Assembly (NCBI GenBank): GCA_048266425.1
Contig: JBLWZN010000017.1
Span: forward strand, 16,936-80,935
Length of the DNA: 64,000 nucleotides
DNA from: Cerina sp048266425
GTDB taxonomy: Bacteria > Bacteroidota > Bacteroidia > Flavobacteriales > Flavobacteriaceae
Direction of reading: 5' to 3'
The position numbers were made by a program, and so were the translations under genes. Under the pieces are notes generated by a model that was not told where the DNA came from, did no database searches, and worked only from the letters and a program-made list of their open reading frames with translations. Shown piece after piece: positions 9,680-19,589 of this stretch. Position 1 is the first letter of the stretch. Every line of letters begins with the position of its first letter.

Positions 9680-10378
9680 ATGAAAACACTCAAAAGAATT
9701 CTTGCAGTAACAGGTTGTGCTGCCCTCATCCTCCTTGTATGCACAGCCTGCCAACCCGTTGTAAAAAAACAAGATAAAACAGATGTAAATACGGAATACA
9801 AAGGGGCACCTGACCAGATTATTACTTTGGACCAGGCCAAGGAACTTTTCGACAACTACACGGAACGCAGGGTGAAAATAATCGACGACTATGAATCCCG
9901 GGAAGTAAAGGAACCATTTAATGCGACCCGGTACGTGGAATATGACTACGAAACTATTAAACAATATTTGGCATATATTGAACATGAGGCAGCGGCTGCC
10001 AACGTAAATATTTCCACATTGCGTATTTATTTAGGAAATTACCCTGGAAGCGGAAAATTTAAAGATGGCAGGGATATAAAATATGCCAAACACAACACCG
10101 TGCTTATGTTGCCCACCTTGAAGAAAGGAACGGAGGATTATGGATTTTATATCGACATTGACAATGATGGCAATAAAAAAGCTATGCTTATTACCGATAA
10201 GTTTCCACAAGATACTAGTCAAAATATGGGAAATGTGAGGACCGAATCCAAGTCCTATGCCTCCTTTATCCCAAACGCCGTTTCGCCCAACGCACCATTG
10301 CCCTACTATGCCGAGGAGAGTCTTATTTTAAATGAAGGCAGCTCGATACCTCCACCGCGCAAAAAAACGGACTTTTAA
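9680..10378 (+). CDS. Hypothetical lipoprotein
   Basis: Not recognised. It has a lipoprotein-type signal (basic start, hydrophobic run, CTAC ending near residue 24), then about 205 polar residues with no known domain. The tail is rich in Pro and Ser and ends PPPRKKTDF. An acidic stretch IDIDNDGNKKA resembles a single calcium-binding loop. ATG codons at 9674 and 9680 are both possible; 9680 gives the more usual MKTLKR start. It precedes the 7TM/kinase genes by 99 nt, but an operon is not shown. Confidence 0.65.
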   Translation: MKTLKRILAVTGCAALILLVCTACQPVVKKQDKTDVNTEYKGAPDQIITLDQAKELFDNYTERRVKIIDDYESREVKEPFNATRYVEYDYETIKQYLAYIEHEAAAANVNISTLRIYLGNYPGSGKFKDGRDIKYAKHNTVLMLPTLKKGTEDYGFYIDIDNDGNKKAMLITDKFPQDTSQNMGNVRTESKSYASFIPNAVSPNAPLPYYAEESLILNEGSSIPPPRKKTDF

Positions 10379-10477
10379 ATACGTACGCTTTTAAACCTAT
10401 TTAATTGGCAAAAAAAATGAACCCGTCCTTAGTTTAAGGACGCGGTTTAACCCTCTTATTGAAAGATCGGATTTTAT

Positions 10478-11173
10478 ATGAATTTTCATATCCTGGATGC
10501 TTTTTTGGAAAATAGTTATATTCCTTTATATGGCCTTACATTTCTAATTTCCCTTTGGCGGTATTCAAAATATTACGATACCCCATTGAAGTTCTTGCCG
10601 GCTCTCCTTCTCTATACCTTTCTAAACGAACTATTGGGCGAGATAGTCGCGGATTCCGCTAACTACAACTTAATCTTCCAGGATAACTACTCAGACTATA
10701 ACATTGTTATATACAACATCTATAATGTGGTGTTCTTTTTGTATTTTTATTATATATTCCGGTGCTACATCAAAAAGAAGGAATACAAGAAGTCCATTGC
10801 CATTGGCAGCTATGTATTTTTGGCCATTGCTATGATCAATCCATTCCTTCAGGATTTTGTAATTGAACCTCAATTATATACCTATGTTGTTGGTGCCGTA
10901 ATCCTAATTGGTTGCATTATACTTTATTTTATTGAAATTTTGGGAAGTACCGGAATTCTATATATCAGGGAAGACCTTTTGTTTTGGATCAGTGTTGGAC
11001 TTCTGCTCTTTTATGTAGGATACATTCCAATTAAGTTAACAAGGTACTTCTTTGCCATTGAGAACGTCGATGTTTATATGAATTTGCGAAGGGTACACCT
11101 TTTATTGATATTGATTATGTACGGGTGTTTTATAACTGGGTTCTTATGGATGAAAAGGAGGTTGCGGGACTAG
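10478..11173 (+). CDS. 7TM-like integral membrane protein paired with a histidine kinase
   Basis: Unknown inner-membrane protein (231 aa) with about seven hydrophobic segments and short loops. It has no catalytic motif. Its 3' end overlaps the start of the histidine-kinase gene by 28 nt, so the two are probably translationally coupled. Because the kinase has only one membrane segment and no sensor domain, this protein is a reasonable candidate for the signal-receiving part (inference). Confidence 0.65.
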   Translation: MNFHILDAFLENSYIPLYGLTFLISLWRYSKYYDTPLKFLPALLLYTFLNELLGEIVADSANYNLIFQDNYSDYNIVIYNIYNVVFFLYFYYIFRCYIKKKEYKKSIAIGSYVFLAIAMINPFLQDFVIEPQLYTYVVGAVILIGCIILYFIEILGSTGILYIREDLLFWISVGLLLFYVGYIPIKLTRYFFAIENVDVYMNLRRVHLLLILIMYGCFITGFLWMKRRLRD

Positions 11174-11898
11174 TATCCGTTCTTATCCTATTGGTCCTGG
11201 TAGTAGTAATTATTGTTTTGTTTACCATTTTTGTACGGCGTAAAAACAAATTACTGGAAGAGCAAGCCAGAACAAGGGAGACGTTCGGAAAAGAGCTGGC
11301 TGAAAGCCAAATTGAAATTAGGGAGGAAATCCTGCGGAATATAGGTTGGGAACTTCACGATAATATTGGGCAATTGATGACCTTGGCCAAAATACAGGTG
11401 CAATCTGCCCAGGACGATCCCAAAATCTTGGACGAAGCCGCAGAAACCATTGGTACGGCCCTCAATGAATTAAGAACACTTTCCAAACTAATAAGTCCGG
11501 AAGCCCTTAAAAGCCTTACGCTGCCACAGGCAGTAGAAATGGAGATAGCCCGGTTCAACAGGCTCAATTTTATCACCTCTACCTTTGAAGTGGAGGGGAT
11601 CCCAAAAAAAATTGATTCCAAAAAGGAAATCATTCTCTTTCGAATTTTACAGGAATTTTTTTCCAACACCATCAAGCATTCCAAAGCTACCAACCTAACT
11701 GTAGAATTTCATTATAGCAACAACCGGCTTCAAATCTTTGCCCAGGATAATGGAATCGGATTTTTGGATAGGGACAATTTTTCCGGTATTGGAATTAAGA
11801 ATATGAAAAGTAGGGCCCAACTTATCCACGCCAAATTGGATATTGCTTCAAACCAGAACCAAGGTACTTCACTTCGGTTGGAGTACTCCTTTTATTGA
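11146..11898 (+). CDS. NarL-family sensor histidine kinase
   Basis: Membrane histidine kinase (about 250 aa). Seen: one N-terminal membrane segment, a short coiled linker, a HisKA_3 dimerisation domain with the phospho-accepting His in GWELHDNIGQ, and an HATPase domain with N box (EFFSNTIKHS), G1 (DNGIGF) and G2-like GIGIKNMKSRA. There is no periplasmic sensor domain. An in-frame GTG exists at 11125, but ATG at 11146 gives a clean N-terminus before the membrane segment. The cognate regulator follows after 95 nt. Confidence 0.88.
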   Translation: MDEKEVAGLVSVLILLVLVVVIIVLFTIFVRRKNKLLEEQARTRETFGKELAESQIEIREEILRNIGWELHDNIGQLMTLAKIQVQSAQDDPKILDEAAETIGTALNELRTLSKLISPEALKSLTLPQAVEMEIARFNRLNFITSTFEVEGIPKKIDSKKEIILFRILQEFFSNTIKHSKATNLTVEFHYSNNRLQIFAQDNGIGFLDRDNFSGIGIKNMKSRAQLIHAKLDIASNQNQGTSLRLEYSFY

Positions 11899-11993
11899 TC
11901 GATTTTATGGCCATATAGTTCGATGGCGTTCCCCCAAGGTATTTGGCAGCTTAGATTATAATTAAGCCAAAAGTAATTATTATCTTTAGGATT

Positions 11994-12629
11994 ATGAAAC
12001 ACACGGTTGTTGTCGTAGATGACCATATACTGTTAACCCAAGCCATTGCAGGGCTAATTGATGGGTTTGAAAACTTTACGACCTTGTATTGCTGCGATAA
12101 TGGACAAGATCTCTTGGATTGCCTAAAGCGCTGCAAGGACATTCCCGAGGTGGTGCTTATGGATATTAATATGCCGGTCCTTAATGGAATTGAAACTACC
12201 AAAATACTTAAGGAAAAATATCCTCAGATAAAAGTGTTGGCGCTCTCCATTGAAGTGAACGAGGATACAATCCTACAAATGCTAAGGGCGGGGGCAAAAG
12301 GTTATCTAATGAAGGACACCAAAAAGGAAATCCTGGAAGAAGCTTTGTTCCAGGTCATTGAAAATGGGTATTACCATACCAATTGTGTTACCAAATTATT
12401 GGTCGGACAATTGACCCATGATACCAAGGAATCCGAGTTAAAAGAGCGGGAAATGGAGTTTATACAACTGGCCTGTACCGAAAAAACATATAAGGAAATC
12501 GCCGATACCATGTACCTCAGCACAAAGACCATTGAGGGGTATAGGGATGCCATTTACCAAAAACTGAACGTAAACAACCGTATTGGGCTTCTGCTCTATG
12601 CGATAAGAAACCATCTTTTTAATCCTTGA
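11994..12629 (+). CDS. NarL/FixJ-family response regulator
   Basis: Two-domain DNA-binding regulator (211 aa): a receiver domain (about 1-120) with the acidic pocket VVDDH and phospho-acceptor Asp in LMDINMP, and a LuxR-type helix-turn-helix (about 147-205) with YKEIADTMYLSTKTIEGYR. It is the obvious partner of the upstream HisKA_3 kinase. Targets are unknown. Confidence 0.92.
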   Translation: MKHTVVVVDDHILLTQAIAGLIDGFENFTTLYCCDNGQDLLDCLKRCKDIPEVVLMDINMPVLNGIETTKILKEKYPQIKVLALSIEVNEDTILQMLRAGAKGYLMKDTKKEILEEALFQVIENGYYHTNCVTKLLVGQLTHDTKESELKEREMEFIQLACTEKTYKEIADTMYLSTKTIEGYRDAIYQKLNVNNRIGLLLYAIRNHLFNP

Positions 12630-12881
12630 ACCTGACCCTGCCAATTTTGGCAAAACGCAATTTGCGTCATGTTTTCACCCCAATCAAAATCCTTCATTTA
12701 CCAAATTCCATAAATTTTAGAAATTACTACAGCTTTCCAGGACTACTGGGAGTCGACCCTTTCGGACGGGTATCGATTTTATCTATATTTTTAGGATAAA
12801 CCAAGATAAACTCTATGACGAACACCCATGTCCTGCACGGTTGTTGCACAATACCAGTTTTTTAAACTAAAAAAAACTTAA

Positions 12882-13688
12882 ATGAAAGTATTAGTAATAG
12901 GTGCTGGAAACATGGGCCTCACATACGCTCAGGCTATGTCCAAATCCAAGCTCCTAAACAAAAGGAACTTATTGATTTTGGACAATTCCCAGGAAAAACT
13001 CGATTCCTTAAAAAAGAACTTGCAATTTGATGTCTATGATCGTTTGGAAGATTGTATTCCCATTGCAGACCTAATATTTATTGCGGTAAAACCTTATCAC
13101 AGCGAGGACCTCTTCAAAAAAATAAAACCCTTGGTCAAACCCGGTCAAATTGCAATTTCGATCATGGCAGGGGTCACAATAGCGAATATTCAAGAAGGGC
13201 TGGGGCTCCAGAAGGTAGTGCGTGCCATGCCCAACCTGCCGGCACAGGTGGGAAAAGGGGTAACTTCCTATACTGCATCGGATGCCGTTTCAAGAATAGA
13301 ATTGCTTACCATTGAGAACCTATTGGATACCACCGGGAAATCCCTGAAAGTGAGCAGCGAAAAATATATTGATGCCTCAACCGGTATTTCTGGCAGCGGT
13401 CCCGCCTATGTATTCTATTTTATGCAAAGTATGATGGAAGCCGCCCTTAAAATGGGATTTTCGGCCAATGACTCCAAACTATTGGTCAGCCACACTTTTG
13501 AGGGTGCCGTGGAGCTCTTTAACCAATCCGACCTCTCCCCTAACAAATGGATGGAACGGGTAGCCTCTAAGGGTGGAACCACCCGGGCGGCCTTGGATTC
13601 CATGGAAGACAACAATGTAAAGGAACTGATCAAAGATGCGGCCTACGCAGCGTTTAACCGTGCCATTGAGCTGGGCCAAAAAAAGTAA
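12882..13688 (+). CDS. proC: Pyrroline-5-carboxylate reductase
   Basis: Last step of proline synthesis: NAD(P)H-dependent reduction of 1-pyrroline-5-carboxylate to proline in the cytosol. Seen: the Rossmann motif VIGAGNMGLTYAQAM at the start and the P5CR signature region around SGSGPAYVFYFMQSMMEAA (about 168-187). The 268-aa length is normal. First gene of a proC-proB-proA run; proB starts 45 nt downstream across a small hairpin. Confidence 0.96.
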   Translation: MKVLVIGAGNMGLTYAQAMSKSKLLNKRNLLILDNSQEKLDSLKKNLQFDVYDRLEDCIPIADLIFIAVKPYHSEDLFKKIKPLVKPGQIAISIMAGVTIANIQEGLGLQKVVRAMPNLPAQVGKGVTSYTASDAVSRIELLTIENLLDTTGKSLKVSSEKYIDASTGISGSGPAYVFYFMQSMMEAALKMGFSANDSKLLVSHTFEGAVELFNQSDLSPNKWMERVASKGGTTRAALDSMEDNNVKELIKDAAYAAFNRAIELGQKK

Positions 13689-13692
13689 AGGG

Positions 13693-13714
13693 ATTCCCGC
13701 GGTTTCACGGGAAT
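13693..13714 (+). other. Stem-loop between proC and proB
   Basis: Perfect 7-bp stem ATTCCCG/CGGGAAT with an 8-nt loop in the 45-nt gap. It is followed by A-rich, not T-rich, sequence, so it is not an intrinsic terminator. It could act in mRNA processing or stability. Confidence 0.5.
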
Positions 13715-13733
13715 AAAATAAGAAAATTTAAAC

Positions 13734-14504
13734 ATGTACAAGCAACGAATAGTGATCAAGGTCGGCACAAACGTAATGACCAATAAGAACAACAAAATAG
13801 TAAGACCGGTATTGCGGAATTTGGTACAGCAAATTGCAGAACTGTACGATCAAGATATTATCTCTGTATTGGTATCATCCGGTTCCGTAATTGCCGGAAA
13901 AGAAGTCCTGGGCGAAAGCAATATTGCTGATCGGTCGCAAAGAAGACAGGTTTATTCCGCCATAGGACAGCCGCGAATGATGCGACTGTATTACAATATC
14001 TTTAATGATTATGGACTTAAATGCGCCCAGGTCCTGGCAACTAAACGGGATTTTAACCCTGGAGTGCATCGGGACAATATGATAAAATGCTATGAAGGAC
14101 TGCTCGCCGAAGGGGTAATCCCCATCGCCAACGAGGATGATGCCGTTTCGGTGACGAAATCCATGTTTTCGGACAACGACGAACTCGCCAGCTTGGTGGC
14201 GGAGCTGATCGATGCGGATAAGTTGATCATGCTTACAGATATTGATGGCCTGTATACCGGTAATCCAGAAGATAAAAATACCGAAATCATTAAGAATGTG
14301 ACCGTTGATCAAAATGTGGATCAGTACATTCAGGATTCGGACAAGGGAGAAGCCGAAGGCCGAGGAGGTATGGGTTCCAAATTAAATATTGCCAAAGAGA
14401 CCGCAGCCAAGAATATTCCCACCTATATCGCCAATGGACGCAGGGATCGGGTAATCTTGGATATAATAGAAGGAAAGAACGTCGGGACAAAGATTTCCAT
14501 GTGA
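13734..14504 (+). CDS. proB: Glutamate 5-kinase (short form)
   Basis: Phosphorylates glutamate to gamma-glutamyl phosphate, the first step of proline synthesis. Seen: an amino-acid-kinase fold with KVGTNVMTNK at the start, VSSGSVIAGKEVLG, and the C-terminal GRGGMGSKLNIAKETA. At 256 aa it lacks the PUA domain found at the C-terminus of E. coli ProB. Middle gene of the proline operon, 76 nt before proA. Confidence 0.94.
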   Translation: MYKQRIVIKVGTNVMTNKNNKIVRPVLRNLVQQIAELYDQDIISVLVSSGSVIAGKEVLGESNIADRSQRRQVYSAIGQPRMMRLYYNIFNDYGLKCAQVLATKRDFNPGVHRDNMIKCYEGLLAEGVIPIANEDDAVSVTKSMFSDNDELASLVAELIDADKLIMLTDIDGLYTGNPEDKNTEIIKNVTVDQNVDQYIQDSDKGEAEGRGGMGSKLNIAKETAAKNIPTYIANGRRDRVILDIIEGKNVGTKISM

Positions 14505-14580
14505 TTTATATTATTTTTGACATAGCCTCCTACGGTTTACAACACAATGAATATCCGAATTCCGAATAAAAATATTAAAA

Positions 14581-15780
14581 ATGAAACTTTTAGATATAAA
14601 ATTAAAAAATAACGTCCTGCAATCCATGATCAAAATATTGGACCGTGATCGCAAGACCATTATAAATGCCAATAAAAAAGATTTAGATCTTTTTGACAAA
14701 ACGGATCGGGCCATGTACGACCGGCTTATCGTAGATGATAAAAAGGTGGATAGCATGATTACTTCTGTAAAGGAAGTTATGGTTCAGGAAGACCCCATCG
14801 GCAAGGTTAAGTCCTCCAAAACCCTGGATAATGGATTGATGATCATCAATAAAACTGCCCCCTTTGGCACCATCATGATTATTTACGAATCCCGGCCAGA
14901 TGTAACCATAGAAGCTGCCGTACTGGCCTTTAAGGCCAACAATAAAATTCTTCTGAAGGGAGGGAAGGAAGCTTTGCACAGCAACAAGGCCTTGGTAAAA
15001 TGCTGGCACGCCGCATTGGAAGAAAACGGATTGGACCACGGTTGGATCCAATTGCTCACCATGGACCGGGCCCAAACCCAGGAATTTCTTAAAAATCCCA
15101 CCGAAAAACTGGACCTTATTGTTCCAAGGGGCGGAGACAAATTAATCGCCTTTGTAAAGGAACATGCCAAATGTGCCGTCCTTGTGAGCGGTAGGGGGAA
15201 TAATTTTCTATATGTGGACAAGAATGCCGACTGGGACAAAACGGTAAAGGTTATCCTAAATGCCAAAACCCAAAAAATCTCTGCCTGTAACGCATTGGAC
15301 AAAATCCTGATAAATGAGGAACTCCCCAACTACGGGGAAAGGGTCAAGGATTTGGGAAACTTGCTAAAAGCGAAGGAAGTTACCCTCATGGTGGATACAA
15401 AAACCAAGGAAATATTGGCCAATGAAGATATCATCATGGATGAAGCCGTATGGTACGAAGAGTTTTTGGCGATGAAAGGGGTTATAGGAACGGTGGTGGA
15501 CATGTCCCAAGCGATTGACAAAATCAACAAATATTCGGGTGGACATTCCGCGACCATTATGACCCAGGACAAGGATACCGCTATGGAGTTTATGGAACAA
15601 GTAGACAATGCTGCGGTATATCACAACGCCTCTACCCGATTTACCGATGGCGGACAAATGGGCGTGGGCGCCGAATTGGCAATCAGCACCGATAAACTTC
15701 ATCACCGAGGTCCGTTGGGATTGGAACAATTGACCACCAATAAGTACTATGTATTCGGGGATGGACAGGTTAGGGAGTAG
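14581..15780 (+). CDS. proA: Glutamate-5-semialdehyde dehydrogenase
   Basis: Reduces gamma-glutamyl phosphate to glutamate-5-semialdehyde with NADPH. Seen: the ALDH fold with GTIMIIYESRPDVT, KGGKEALHSN, and the catalytic Cys in KISACNALDK. The 399-aa length is as expected. It ends the proline operon; the stop codon is inside the stem of a terminator. Confidence 0.96.
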   Translation: MKLLDIKLKNNVLQSMIKILDRDRKTIINANKKDLDLFDKTDRAMYDRLIVDDKKVDSMITSVKEVMVQEDPIGKVKSSKTLDNGLMIINKTAPFGTIMIIYESRPDVTIEAAVLAFKANNKILLKGGKEALHSNKALVKCWHAALEENGLDHGWIQLLTMDRAQTQEFLKNPTEKLDLIVPRGGDKLIAFVKEHAKCAVLVSGRGNNFLYVDKNADWDKTVKVILNAKTQKISACNALDKILINEELPNYGERVKDLGNLLKAKEVTLMVDTKTKEILANEDIIMDEAVWYEEFLAMKGVIGTVVDMSQAIDKINKYSGGHSATIMTQDKDTAMEFMEQVDNAAVYHNASTRFTDGGQMGVGAELAISTDKLHHRGPLGLEQLTTNKYYVFGDGQVRE

Positions 15781-15809
15781 ACCATTTTTATAAAATTCTA
15801 CTCCTTTTT
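15774..15809 (+). terminator. Intrinsic terminator of the proline operon
   Basis: 8-bp stem GGAGTAGA/TCTACTCC (15774-15781 with 15797-15804) followed by five T. The left arm contains the proA stop codon. Confidence 0.75.
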
Positions 15810-15827
15810 ATCGAATCAATTTTCCAT

Positions 15828-16853
15828 TCAATGTTGGTGATCTTCCTCATAATGCATTCGTAGGACGTCCTTCCCGAAATCATTGGTCAGGTCGCGAACC
15901 ACGGTATGCACGTGGTTTCCATTATTTTGGGTGTTGTCGTACTCTATCAATAACACCGGTCCTTGTATGCAGTAGTATAGTCCGGTTCCATATTCCATTC
16001 CCCCTGCCCAAGCAAAATGTAACCGTTCCATTCCGGCATCTTCGATTTTGTTCCTGAAGTTCTTGGAAAATTGGGATTCATAATTATCCAAATAGGTGTT
16101 CAACAACTTTATAAAAATCTTTTGTTGCCCACTGTCCATATGGCCATAAGGGATTCCCTTGGGCTCGGTAAATTCAACCTCACGTTGGTTCCCGGTTATT
16201 ATCTCCCTTGGGGCTTCATCCGAAAATTTTGCTTCCTTAAGCTGATCTTCCGAAAAAGAATGGACCAATTGCAGCCCCAATTGACTCTCCAATTTTAAAA
16301 CCTCAGTCCCCTTTTCCGGACCAGAATATACAATCCCCGGATTAGAGCCTAAAAACGACGGAGTGGAAGAAGCTATTTTCCCATCGGTGGAAGTAAAGTT
16401 CAAGGAAATGTGATGGCCTTCAAACCGCCATCCCCATGCATCATTGGGAGAGGGGGTACCAAAAATGGAAAAATGATAATTTAGGGGGTCCCGCATAGAT
16501 CTACCATCGGGCATCTTTAGCTTATCGTTTTCGATTTCCTTTAATACCAGCTCCAATTGTCGTATTTCATCAGTTTTTCGATAACCCTCCGGGCTAAGGG
16601 AAGCTCTAAGCAATGCAAGTCCGGCCTCGGTTTGTTTTTCATCAAAATCATGAAATGTAGGTCCTTTTCGTTCTACCGGTGTAAAATACCAAGTTTTCCT
16701 TTCCTCATCATCAAGGGTGAAAACGGTTTTTGAACGCAATTCGGGGGATAGGGAATTTAAAAAAACATTGGCCTTTTCCGACAAATCCTGAGCCAAAACA
16801 CCTGTCGAAAACACTATATTACCGATGAGCAAAATGATATGTCCGGTTTTCAT
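15828..16853 (-). CDS. DUF3500 family secreted protein
   Basis: Exported protein (341 aa) with an N-terminal signal peptide ending near VLAQ. The DUF3500 family is conserved but has no known function. Seen family features: a WYFTPVERKG-like segment, WGWRFEGHHISLNF, HFAWAGG, and a His-rich end (NHVHTV, HYEEDHQH). Paired His residues suggest a metal site, which is inference only. It converges with proA. Confidence 0.82.
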   Translation of the reverse strand: MKTGHIILLIGNIVFSTGVLAQDLSEKANVFLNSLSPELRSKTVFTLDDEERKTWYFTPVERKGPTFHDFDEKQTEAGLALLRASLSPEGYRKTDEIRQLELVLKEIENDKLKMPDGRSMRDPLNYHFSIFGTPSPNDAWGWRFEGHHISLNFTSTDGKIASSTPSFLGSNPGIVYSGPEKGTEVLKLESQLGLQLVHSFSEDQLKEAKFSDEAPREIITGNQREVEFTEPKGIPYGHMDSGQQKIFIKLLNTYLDNYESQFSKNFRNKIEDAGMERLHFAWAGGMEYGTGLYYCIQGPVLLIEYDNTQNNGNHVHTVVRDLTNDFGKDVLRMHYEEDHQH

Positions 16854-16973
16854 AATACGTAGATCTATGTGATTAACTTATCCGGGGTTAAAAGGATTGG
16901 CCCCAATAATTCCCTATTTAAGACTTTTCAGGTTTTAAATTACGGAATTTTGGAATATCATTCCTAATTAAAC

Positions 16974-17004
16974 AAAAAAAGGCCCTGCGACATATCGCAG
17001 GGCC
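16974..17004 (-). terminator. Intrinsic terminator downstream of the 17-kb lipoprotein gene
   Basis: Perfect 10-bp stem GGCCCTGCGA/TCGCAGGGCC (16981-17004) with a 4-nt loop. On the minus strand it is followed by seven U from the A run 16974-16980. Confidence 0.88.
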
Positions 17005-17031
17005 CCTCCTAATTCTTAACCACGGAAAAAA

Positions 17032-17709
17032 TTACTTTTTCTTGCTCTTTAATGCATCTGTTAGTGCAATGGCATAATCATTGGCAGCTACGCTCGCTTT
17101 TTGGGGATCCTCCATTTTAGAGGTAACTATAGCAACCATTTGCTTATCCTCGGGCAAATCCAAGTTATATACCAACGTTTGTAGAACATAGGTTTTCACG
17201 GTACGGGTGGTGGTCGTAGTTGGCATATACACACCGCTATCCCATGTAGAATAGGCCAAAGGCATGCCATAGAACCCATAAAACCCACCGTAATATTGAG
17301 GATAGTAGCTGGGGTAATATCCGGCCCCGGCATAATACCCACCATCCGTTGTAGTCTGTTCCGCTTCTTGATAATCCTTGACCACACTGATTACAACCCC
17401 ATTATAACCTTCGCTCTCCAAGATGGACCTAATCATCTCCCCTCTTTTTTCATCTGGTTTATCCGGGTTCAATTTTGGGAACTTTTTATAGCTCTCCGTT
17501 GCCTTAAACCCCTCTTTGATCAATTGTGCAGTTAATGCATCTTCAAAAGCATACCGTGCCTGAGGATTGTTGGTTCGGGCCACTACCAAAATATTCTTGT
17601 CCCTCATGGTACTAGCATTGTCACCTTTCCAGGAATCAAGAACTTTCACCGAGGAACAACTGTTCATTACAACGGCAAGGGCAACAATGGGTAAGATAAA
17701 TTTTTTCAT
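17032..17709 (-). CDS. DUF4136-like lipoprotein
   Basis: Lipoprotein of about 225 aa (signal ending MNSCSSVKV). It opens with VKVLDSWKG, resembling DUF4136-type outer-membrane lipoproteins, but I cannot confirm the family. A Tyr/Gly-rich stretch (about residues 117-145, repeated YYP and YYGG) interrupts a conserved-looking alpha/beta domain. ATG at 17709 is chosen because it starts the signal sequence; the frame is open 23 codons upstream. A strong terminator follows. Confidence 0.7.
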   Translation of the reverse strand: MKKFILPIVALAVVMNSCSSVKVLDSWKGDNASTMRDKNILVVARTNNPQARYAFEDALTAQLIKEGFKATESYKKFPKLNPDKPDEKRGEMIRSILESEGYNGVVISVVKDYQEAEQTTTDGGYYAGAGYYPSYYPQYYGGFYGFYGMPLAYSTWDSGVYMPTTTTTRTVKTYVLQTLVYNLDLPEDKQMVAIVTSKMEDPQKASVAANDYAIALTDALKSKKK

Positions 17710-17896
17710 AAGTGTTCTAAAATAAGTTTTTAAATGAAGTTTTGGTTTAAAATATAACGCCGTACAGTTGATCATCACTTGCGTCCAGCAGGTTGCAAGG
17801 TAACAAAATTTAATTCCTGACCCACAAAAACTTATCGATTAATAAGAAAGGTTGCCTTAAACCAAAAATGAAGGTCCCGACAGATCCACATACCAT

Positions 17897-19525
17897 CTAT
17901 TTCAAAATACTTCGATATTTATTCCCATCGGCCAAAAGTGCGGTACCGGCCAAAATGGATTCATCGTGATTCAGATAGTAATCGTAGAGTCCCTCCCGGT
18001 AGAAATACCTTTTTATAATTTCATCTTCCAGGTTCTTTTCTATCTCCTTCTTGTATTTATCCATCGCCAAAACCTTGCTTTTATCGATAGCCAATAAAAG
18101 TTTTTTATAGTCCTCTTGAACTTCAGGTCCAAAAATATCACTCTCTTCGACTACCATGGATTCCTTTATGGCCTTTTCGGTCTGGGTCTCAAAATCAAAT
18201 TTGCTCTGACCGACGTATTTCTTAAAGTCTTCGAAGTTTCCATCCGAAAATCGAAAATCATTCAGATTATCCAACTTGTTCTTATAGTAGTAATCCGTGG
18301 CATAGTCAAAAATCACATTATCGGCCAGCATGGCACGGGTGAGCGCATTTGTTTTTTGGGCGGTAATTTCCACATCGGGAAGTATTCCGCCACCGTCTTG
18401 TACCTTGCGGCCGTTTTTGGTTGTAAAATCGTTGAACTTGGTCTTCCTAACCGCATGTCCCTGGTTGTCACGATGCCAATAATCCAAGGATTGTATACAC
18501 CGCCCGGAAGGCGTATAATATCTACTGATGGTCACCTTTAATTGGGTCCCATAAGTCAATTTCATAGGACGTTGTACCAGGCCTTTGCCAAAGCTTCTGG
18601 CACCCATGATCACGGCGCGATCCAGGTCTTGAAGACTACCTGATACAATTTCACTTGCAGATGCACTCCTGCCATTTATCAAAACCACCAATGGAATTTC
18701 GGTATCCACGGGTTTGTTTTTGGTCCAATATTCCTGATTAAATTTTTTTACCTGGGATTTGGTGGTCACTATGAGTTCCCCTTTGGGCACAAAAAGATTT
18801 GTAACATTGATCGCTTCGGACAATAATCCTCCCGGGTTGCCCCTCAGGTCCAAAATCAGGCGTTCCGCTCCCTGTCCCTTTAGATCCTTTAGCGCTTTCT
18901 CGGTCTGTTCCGTCGCCTTGGAGTTAAATTTGGATAGCACAATGTATCCAGTTTTGGCATCCACCATTTTATAGTAGGGCACCGCGTCTATTTCTATGGC
19001 TGCCCTGGTTATCGTCGCCGTTTTTGTTTGTCCCTGTCGCACATAGGTTACCTCAACGCTTGTGTTATTGGACCCCTTTAGAAGATCACTGGCATCTTCT
19101 TTAAAGTTTGATAGGTCGATATCCCCTATTTTAACGATTTCATCCCCTGCCTTGAGGCCCGCCTTATCGGCAGGCGACCCTTTGTAAGGCTCAACAATTA
19201 ACAATTTGTCCTTAAAGGACCGAACCACGGATCCAATACCGGAATATTCCCCGGCATTGTTGATTTTGAATTCCTCCACATCCTGTTCGTTCAAAAATTT
19301 GGTATACGGATCTAGGTCATCCAACATGTTCTTGATTGCGGTATCCATCAATTCCGCCGGATTGATTTCATCCACATAATTCATGTTGAGTTCCTTAAAT
19401 AGGGTGGTGAAGATTTCTATCTGTTTGGCAATCTCAAAAAAATCAGTTTTAAAACTACTGCCCACCAACAACATGGTGATGGCAAGTATCGGAATCAGCA
19501 TCCGTTTTTTGTTGAACCGTTTCAT
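17897..19525 (-). CDS. S41-family C-terminal processing protease
   Basis: Periplasmic or membrane-anchored CtpA/Prc-like serine protease (542 aa). Seen: an N-terminal membrane anchor, a PDZ domain (about residues 75-160), and the S41 core with RLILDLRGNPGG, catalytic Ser in GRSASASEIVSG and general-base Lys in ARSFGKGLVQ. The C-terminal 150 residues are helical and charged. ATG at 19525 is preferred: two upstream in-frame starts would overlap rnpA, and this one begins the membrane anchor. It lies 64 nt downstream of rnpA on the same strand. Confidence 0.9.
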   Translation of the reverse strand: MKRFNKKRMLIPILAITMLLVGSSFKTDFFEIAKQIEIFTTLFKELNMNYVDEINPAELMDTAIKNMLDDLDPYTKFLNEQDVEEFKINNAGEYSGIGSVVRSFKDKLLIVEPYKGSPADKAGLKAGDEIVKIGDIDLSNFKEDASDLLKGSNNTSVEVTYVRQGQTKTATITRAAIEIDAVPYYKMVDAKTGYIVLSKFNSKATEQTEKALKDLKGQGAERLILDLRGNPGGLLSEAINVTNLFVPKGELIVTTKSQVKKFNQEYWTKNKPVDTEIPLVVLINGRSASASEIVSGSLQDLDRAVIMGARSFGKGLVQRPMKLTYGTQLKVTISRYYTPSGRCIQSLDYWHRDNQGHAVRKTKFNDFTTKNGRKVQDGGGILPDVEITAQKTNALTRAMLADNVIFDYATDYYYKNKLDNLNDFRFSDGNFEDFKKYVGQSKFDFETQTEKAIKESMVVEESDIFGPEVQEDYKKLLLAIDKSKVLAMDKYKKEIEKNLEDEIIKRYFYREGLYDYYLNHDESILAGTALLADGNKYRSILK

Positions 19526-19589
19526 CTGCTTTATACTTAAATTATTGCTTTGGGGCCAGGCTATCGGGTTATTCAATTTATAACCAACA

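Noticed and set aside
10420..10452. Hairpin AACCCGTCCTTA/TAAGGACGCGGTT between the lipoprotein and 7TM genes as a terminator
   Set aside because: It is imperfect and has no T tract on the plus strand; the T-rich side faces the minus strand, where no gene needs it.
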